From the NCBI GenBank assembly GCA_016932895.1, contig JAFGCA010000053.1:1-5824 (forward strand): a stretch of DNA of 5,824 bases. Direction: 5' to 3'. The translations under genes were made by a program, and so were the position numbers. Below are positions 1-5,824 of this stretch, in pieces. Numbering within the stretch: position 1 is the first letter of the stretch; each line of letters begins with the position of its first letter. The stretch comes from Sedimentisphaerales bacterium. Lineage in GTDB: Bacteria; Planctomycetota; Phycisphaerae; Sedimentisphaerales; SG8-4. The notes below the pieces were generated by a model, which saw nothing but the letters and a program-made list of their open reading frames with translations, did no database searches and was not told the DNA's origin.

Positions 1-1
1 T

Positions 2-523
2 CCCTTTCTGCGCGAAGTGCTCCGGCGGTCTCTCCAGGTGAACTTTCACACTCCCAACGCGCTCAACGCGCGCTTCGTGACGCCCGCCTTGGCCGAACTG
101 ATGATTCGGGCCGGCTTCAAGACCTTCTATCTGGGTTTCGAGAGCGCCTCGCGCCGGTGGCAGGAGGGGACCGGGGGCAAGGTGTATTCCGAAGAGCTCG
201 AGCAGGCCGTGGGTTGCCTGATCTGCGCCGGGGCCGATCCGGCGGACATCACGGCATATCAGATCGTCGGTCACCCCGACAGCGATACCCAGGACCTGGA
301 AGAGTCCATGCACTTCGTTCACAGCCTCGGGATTCGAGGCATGCTGGCGGATTTCTCGCCTATCCCGGGCACGCCCGACGGCCAGGCGTGCCGCCGCTGG
401 GTGGATATGGACGAGCCCCTCCTGCACAACAAGACCGCTTTTCCCGTCTTTCGCACGGGCTTCGACGAGGTGAACCGTCTCAAAGACGTGCAGCGGCAAT
501 TGAACCGGCGGCTTTCCGGCTGA
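2..523 (+). CDS. Radical SAM protein, C-terminal part (5' truncated)
   Basis: The reading frame is open from the window edge to TGA at 521-523, giving 173 residues. The gene starts upstream, so an internal GTG at 17 should not be taken as its start. The segment resembles the second half of a radical SAM TIM barrel: 'HTPNALNARFVTPALAELM', then 'GFKTFYLGFES', a helix-rich stretch, 'AYQIVGHPDS', and 'DFSPIPGTPDG' near the end. That last motif is common in B12-binding-domain radical SAM enzymes. The CxxxCxxC [4Fe-4S] motif and any cobalamin-binding domain would lie upstream and cannot be seen, so substrate and reaction are unknown. It does not look like EpmB, the radical SAM lysine aminomutase of EF-P modification, because it has the PIPGTP-type C-terminus. 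A promoter lies between it and efp, so the two genes are probably separate units. No convincing terminator follows it. Family assignment is good; subfamily is a guess. Confidence 0.85.
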   Translation, partial: PFLREVLRRSLQVNFHTPNALNARFVTPALAELMIRAGFKTFYLGFESASRRWQEGTGGKVYSEELEQAVGCLICAGADPADITAYQIVGHPDSDTQDLEESMHFVHSLGIRGMLADFSPIPGTPDGQACRRWVDMDEPLLHNKTAFPVFRTGFDEVNRLKDVQRQLNRRLSG

Positions 524-595
524 TCCGCCGGGCCTGCCCAGAGGCAGAATCAGGCCTGCGCCCAATACTTGACGCCGTCGGCCCGTGCGGCTTGC

Positions 596-624
596 TTGAC
601 ATCCTCGGGCGATTCTGCCATACT
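596..624 (+). promoter_or_regulatory. Sigma70-type promoter for efp
   Basis: A perfect -35 hexamer TTGACA (596-601) is followed by a 17-bp spacer and the -10 hexamer CATACT (619-624, 4 of 6 matches to TATAAT). TG at 616-617 one base before the -10 makes it an extended -10 element. Transcription would start near 631 and leave a leader of about 70 nt. That leader carries a small hairpin, TCTC-GCAA-GAGA (667-678), just upstream of the efp ribosome binding site. Promoter geometry is seen directly; activity is inferred. Confidence 0.65.
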
Positions 625-686
625 AACCGGCTAACCGTTGTCGAATGAAGTCCCTTATCAGAAATGTCTCGCAAGAGATTGACTTT

Positions 687-690
687 GGAG
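687..690 (+). promoter_or_regulatory. Ribosome binding site of efp
   Basis: GGAG lies 11 nt before the ATG at 702. The in-frame TAG at 696-698 is two codons upstream of that ATG, so no earlier start is possible in this frame. Confidence 0.6.
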
Positions 691-701
691 AAAGATAGCA
701 C

Positions 702-1262
702 ATGAGAGCATCGGAAATGCGAAAAGGCCAGACCGTCAAGGTCGACGACAAGCTGTACGCGATCGTAGACTACCAGCACGTGAAGTTGGGCAAAGGCGGG
801 GCGGTCTACCAGACCAAGCTCAAGAGCCTCCTGGACGGTACGATCCAGAACATCCGGCTGCGCGCGGAGGAGAACGTTGAAGAGGCCTACCTGGACAAGA
901 GGAACTACGAATACCTGTATTCCTCCGGCAGCGAGCACGTGTTGATGGACACCGAGAACTACGAACAGATCACGTTGGACGATGATGCGTTCGGGGACGG
1001 GCCCAAGTATCTCAAGCCCAACACTCCGCTGCAGGTGAGCATGTATGAGGGCAAACCCGTGGTTATCACTCTGCCCAACACGGTGGACCTGGAGGTGACG
1101 GAGACGGCCCCGGAAATCAAGGGCGCCACTGCGACCAACCAGAACAAGCCGGCCACGCTGGAGACGGGGCTCGTCGTGCAAGTGCCTCCGTTTATCAAGC
1201 TGGGCGAGCTGATCCGGATCGATACCCGCACGGGCGAATACGTCACGAGGGTCAAGGAGTAG
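702..1262 (+). CDS. efp: Elongation factor P
   Basis: EF-P binds between the P and E sites of the ribosome and stimulates peptide-bond formation at consecutive prolines. The 186-residue product matches the usual length (E. coli 188). An N-terminal KOW-like domain covers roughly residues 1-62 and two OB-type domains follow (about 65-127 and 128-186), ending in the signature 'DTRTGEYVTRVK'. 'KPATLETGLVVQVPPFIKLGE' is also typical of the third domain. The tip loop that reaches the P-site tRNA is 'HVKLGKGGAVY' (26-36). Lys31 occupies the position that is modified in many EF-Ps (Lys34 in E. coli), but the usual Pro of 'PGKG' is Leu29 here. No modification gene (epmA, epmB, earP) is visible in the window, so the modification state is unknown. 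The start is fixed by the in-frame TAG at 696-698 and by GGAG upstream. efp has its own promoter and is followed 83 bp later by secA with no evident terminator. Confidence 0.97.
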   Translation: MRASEMRKGQTVKVDDKLYAIVDYQHVKLGKGGAVYQTKLKSLLDGTIQNIRLRAEENVEEAYLDKRNYEYLYSSGSEHVLMDTENYEQITLDDDAFGDGPKYLKPNTPLQVSMYEGKPVVITLPNTVDLEVTETAPEIKGATATNQNKPATLETGLVVQVPPFIKLGELIRIDTRTGEYVTRVKE

Positions 1263-1345
1263 CCCGGTTGGCGGATCGCAGGATTGGTCCGGTCGTCGGC
1301 TACGGCCGAATGCGAGTGCCTTTGTGGAGATGATCGAGTAGGGAT

Positions 1346-4852
<3,507 letters not shown>

Positions 4853-4881
4853 GCGTGGCGCGTAAGTCCTGCATAAATAAA

Positions 4882-4890
4882 TACCTAAGA
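4882..4890 (+). repeat. Left 9-bp direct repeat (target-site duplication)
   Basis: TACCTAAGA here is repeated exactly at 5068-5076 in the same orientation, bracketing the palindromic element. An exact 9-bp direct repeat at both borders is the usual mark of transposition. Confidence 0.7.
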
Positions 4891-4923
4891 AGAGCTTTGC
4901 AAAATGGAGATCAGGCTTATATT

Positions 4924-4957
4924 CTTCAAGGAAATCGTTGGTGTGATTTCCTTGAAG
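4924..4957 (+). repeat. Internal hairpin 1 of the mobile element
   Basis: Perfect 13-bp stem CTTCAAGGAAATC (4924-4936) and GATTTCCTTGAAG (4945-4957) around the 8-nt loop GTTGGTGT. It is not followed by a T-run, so it does not look like an intrinsic terminator. Confidence 0.85.
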
Positions 4958-4997
4958 ACGGGACTTAAATACCAACTGCCAAAGCATTTACGTTCTC

Positions 4998-5031
4998 GGG
5001 AGGAAAAATCAACAAGGAGATTTCTCCTCCC
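4998..5031 (+). repeat. Internal hairpin 2 of the mobile element
   Basis: A 13-bp stem with one mismatch: GGGAGGAAAAATC (4998-5010) and GATTTCTCCTCCC (5019-5031) around the 8-nt loop AACAAGGA. It has the same stem length, loop length and AATC/GATT closing bases as hairpin 1, which supports the view that the two halves are related inverted copies. Confidence 0.8.
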
Positions 5032-5067
5032 TGAAGTAAGCCTAATCTCCATTTTGCAAAAGTTCAG

Positions 5068-5076
5068 TACCTAAGA
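5068..5076 (+). repeat. Right 9-bp direct repeat (target-site duplication)
   Basis: Exact copy of TACCTAAGA at 4882-4890. The next base differs (A on the left, G on the right), so the duplication is 9 bp. Confidence 0.7.
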
Positions 5077-5126
5077 GGGAAGCGACCCGTGTTGTCGGCC
5101 CCGTTGGGGCGCCGTGTGGACAAAAG

Positions 5127-5160
5127 AAAACATCGGGTAACCGGAGTTACCCGACGTTTT
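5127..5160 (+). terminator. Rho-independent terminator, probably of secA
   Basis: A 9-bp stem TCGGGTAAC (5133-5141) and GTTACCCGA (5146-5154) closes on a CGGA tetraloop. After one mismatch it continues as five more pairs, AAAAC (5127-5131) with GTTTT (5156-5160), giving a T-run on the + strand and an A-run before it. The symmetry means it could stop transcription from either side. It is the first convincing terminator after secA, 275 bp past the stop codon, with the mobile element between. A smaller GC hairpin, GCCCC-GTT-GGGGC (5098-5110), lies just upstream. Confidence 0.8.
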
Positions 5161-5447
5161 CCGGAGGGGAGAAAAAACTTTTATTTGGGCTGGTGTCGAT
5201 ATCGGCACTTACCCCCGGACACTTTAGCCGGTATTTTTGTCTTTTTATTCGTCCTATAAGCCATACGGCGGGGCGGCAAAAAGGTTCGACGGTGGTCGAG
5301 AATTGGCGGTCAAATTGGCATCGTGTTGTTTCCGAATGCCTCGGGTCTGCGGGGCTGGCGGGCTTGTGGTTCCTTTCGGCGGGTCGGTGAAGGGGTGTTG
5401 AGGGATGTTTCTTGGGCAGCCCGCACTACAACGAAATGGAGGGGATA
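5161..5447. other. Intergenic stretch without a confident gene
   Basis: The first 100 bases are T-rich with runs such as TATTTTT and CTTTTT, and the rest is GC-rich. It holds one near-palindrome (5193-5208) and a weak CCGG-N9-CCGG hairpin (5215-5231) before a T-rich tract. A TATAAG at 5255-5260 and a GATAAT at 5444-5449 resemble -10 boxes, but neither has a good -35 at the right distance. The promoter of the downstream PAS gene probably lies here but I cannot place it. I see no tRNA, known riboswitch or CRISPR structure. Confidence 0.5.
5193..5208. promoter_or_regulatory. 16-bp near-palindrome, possible operator
   Basis: GTGTCGATATCGGCAC is self-complementary apart from one symmetric pair (T5196 and G5205). 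The central CGATATCG is a perfect 8-bp palindrome. It lacks a loop, so a protein-binding site for a dimeric regulator is likelier than an RNA hairpin. It lies 340 bp before the PAS gene. No regulator family is recognised. Confidence 0.3.
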
Positions 5448-5549
5448 ATGTCCCAACGCCCAGCGCAGTGGGGCCCGGCGGCCCCGGTTCCGTGGGAAAG
5501 ACAAGCTGCTCAGGGCAGGTTCAGGGAGGGCCTGAATGAACGAATCTGA
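5448..5549 (+). CDS. Possible small ORF (33 aa) upstream of the PAS gene
   Basis: ATG at 5448 has a strong ribosome binding site, GGAGGGG (5438-5444), with 5 nt between GGAGG and the start. The frame runs 33 codons to TGA at 5547-5549 and overlaps the first 14 nt of the PAS gene in another frame. The product begins 'MSQRPAQWGPAAPVPW', is rich in Pro, Ala, Gln and Arg, and matches no family I recognise. It has no signal peptide or membrane segment. A short, well-initiated ORF ending just inside the next gene could couple translation of that gene, but a purine-rich stretch may also occur by chance. This is a candidate only. Confidence 0.3.
   Translation: MSQRPAQWGPAAPVPWERQAAQGRFREGLNERI
5470..5485 (+). 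repeat. GC hairpin in the PAS gene leader
   Basis: GGGGCC (5470-5475) and GGCCCC (5480-5485) form a 6-bp stem around CGGC. No T-run follows. It lies within the possible small ORF, about 40 nt before the PAS ribosome binding site. Confidence 0.4.
5524..5529 (+). promoter_or_regulatory. Ribosome binding site of the PAS gene
   Basis: GGGAGG ends 6 nt before the ATG at 5536. An in-frame TGA at 5533-5535 directly precedes that ATG, so this is the earliest start. A second ATG five codons in (5551) is less well placed. Confidence 0.75.
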
Positions 5550-5824
5550 GATGCAACGCGTCTTTGACAACCTCGTCGAGCACGTGGTGTTTTACGACCG
5601 GCAAATGAACATTCGCTGGGCGAATCGCGCCGCCTGCGATTCGGTCGGTTTGAGGCTGGATGAGATTGTTGACAAGAGATGCCACGAACTGTGGGCTTGC
5701 GCCGATAAGCCGTGCCCCGATTGCCCTGTGGCGCGGGCCCTGGCCACGGGCCGGATGCATGAAGTGGAAAAGACCACCCCGGACGGGCGAGCCTGGTTTG
5801 TTCGAGGCCATCCGAGGACGGACA
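5536..5824 (+). CDS. PAS-domain sensory protein, N-terminal part (3' truncated)
   Basis: The frame is open from ATG 5536 to the window edge, giving 96 residues. 'MQRVFDNLVEHVVFYDRQMN' (6-25), followed by 'IRWANRAACDSVGL', is a typical PAS-domain start. The rest of the domain contains 'CHELWACADKPCPDCPVARA' (49-68) and 'KTTPDGRAWFVRGHP' (79-93). Four Cys (49, 55, 60, 63) cluster there. The CP-x-CP spacing recurs, as I recall, in PAS domains of environmental sensor kinases, but a CxxCH haem c motif is absent. There is no signal peptide or membrane segment at the N-terminus, so this part should be cytoplasmic. PAS domains sense small ligands, redox state or light and usually feed a histidine kinase, diguanylate cyclase or sigma54 activator. 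The output domain lies beyond the window, so the protein's type is unknown. The gene lies after a strong terminator and is probably independent of secA. Confidence 0.85.
   Translation, partial: MNESEMQRVFDNLVEHVVFYDRQMNIRWANRAACDSVGLRLDEIVDKRCHELWACADKPCPDCPVARALATGRMHEVEKTTPDGRAWFVRGHPRTD

Larger units (their letters stand above)
4891..5067. mobile_element. Palindromic miniature inverted-repeat element (MITE-like)
   Basis: This 177-bp segment is bounded by a 9-bp direct repeat and has terminal inverted repeats of about 30 bp. The left arm (4891-4919) and right arm (5037-5067, read in reverse complement) share the core TTTGCAAAATGGAGAT, then one mismatch, then AGGCTTA. The outermost few bases differ by a mismatch and a one-base gap. 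Two 13-bp hairpins with 8-nt loops sit inside (4924-4957 and 4998-5031), so the two halves look like diverged inverted copies and the whole could fold into a T or cross shape. It is AT-richer than its surroundings: I count 72 G/C of 177. No transposase or credible ORF lies within, so any movement would need an enzyme in trans. The right end reads CTGAAC inward. CTGA ends together with a 9-bp duplication recall IS4-type elements such as IS10 and IS50, but family assignment is tentative. Confidence 0.75.

Noticed and set aside
2..523. Radical SAM protein as the EF-P modification enzyme EpmB
   Set aside because: Adjacency to efp is suggestive, but the visible C-terminus has the PIPGTP pattern of B12-type radical SAM proteins, unlike lysine aminomutases, and a promoter separates the genes.
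645..698. 17-codon leader ORF ending just before efp
   Set aside because: It has no ribosome binding site, and it is simply the upstream part of the efp frame closed by TAG. It has no polyproline or other stalling motif that would link it to EF-P.
1295..1304. Hairpin in the efp-secA gap as a terminator
   Set aside because: The stem is only 5 bp (TCGGC with GCCGA around a minimal loop) and no T-run follows.
5237..5260. Possible promoter TTGTCT with TATAAG
   Set aside because: The spacer is only 12 bp, too short for a sigma70 promoter.
5316..5330. Possible sigma54 promoter (TTGGCATCGTGTTGTT)
   Set aside because: The GG to GC spacing is off by one and the -12 GC is missing, so it does not fit the consensus.
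5193..5390. 65-codon open frame with a GTG start
   Set aside because: No ribosome binding site, no recognisable domain, and it begins within the near-palindrome. It is likely a chance frame.

Overview
The window comes from a GC-rich bacterial chromosome, and every supported gene lies on the + strand. It holds the 3' end of a radical SAM gene, complete genes for elongation factor P (efp) and the preprotein translocase ATPase SecA (secA), a roughly 680-bp stretch without a confident gene, and the 5' end of a PAS-domain sensory protein. SecA is about 1168 residues, against about 900 in E. coli. It has a coiled-coil insertion and an enlarged helical-wing region, and the PAS segment has a Cys-rich pattern of the kind found in environmental sensor kinases. 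These traits suggest a Planctomycetota-type organism, perhaps Phycisphaerae-like. That assignment is inference from family resemblance and was not tested against a database.

Layout. Positions 2-523 encode the C-terminal half of a radical SAM protein. A good sigma70-type promoter (TTGACA, 17-bp spacer, extended -10) sits at 596-624 and should drive efp (702-1262). secA (1346-4852) follows 83 bp later with no visible terminator between them, so an efp-secA transcript is plausible. After secA comes a 177-bp AT-richer palindromic element (4891-5067). It is flanked by a perfect 9-bp direct repeat and contains two internal hairpins, and it looks like a miniature inverted-repeat transposable element. 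It sits between the secA stop and a strong intrinsic terminator (5127-5160). The next 290 bp hold a 16-bp near-palindrome and T-rich tracts but no confident gene. A possible 33-codon ORF with a strong ribosome binding site (5448-5549) then overlaps the start of the PAS-domain gene (5536 to the window edge).

How the genes relate. EF-P rescues ribosomes stalled at proline-rich stretches and SecA drives protein export; both are housekeeping functions. The radical SAM and PAS genes show no clear functional link to them. The most unusual items are five degenerate copies of a W-A-x3-[FY]-x-[VIA]-x-L unit in the SecA helical-wing region, the double-hairpin mobile element with its target duplication, and a Leu replacing the usual Pro in the EF-P modification loop.
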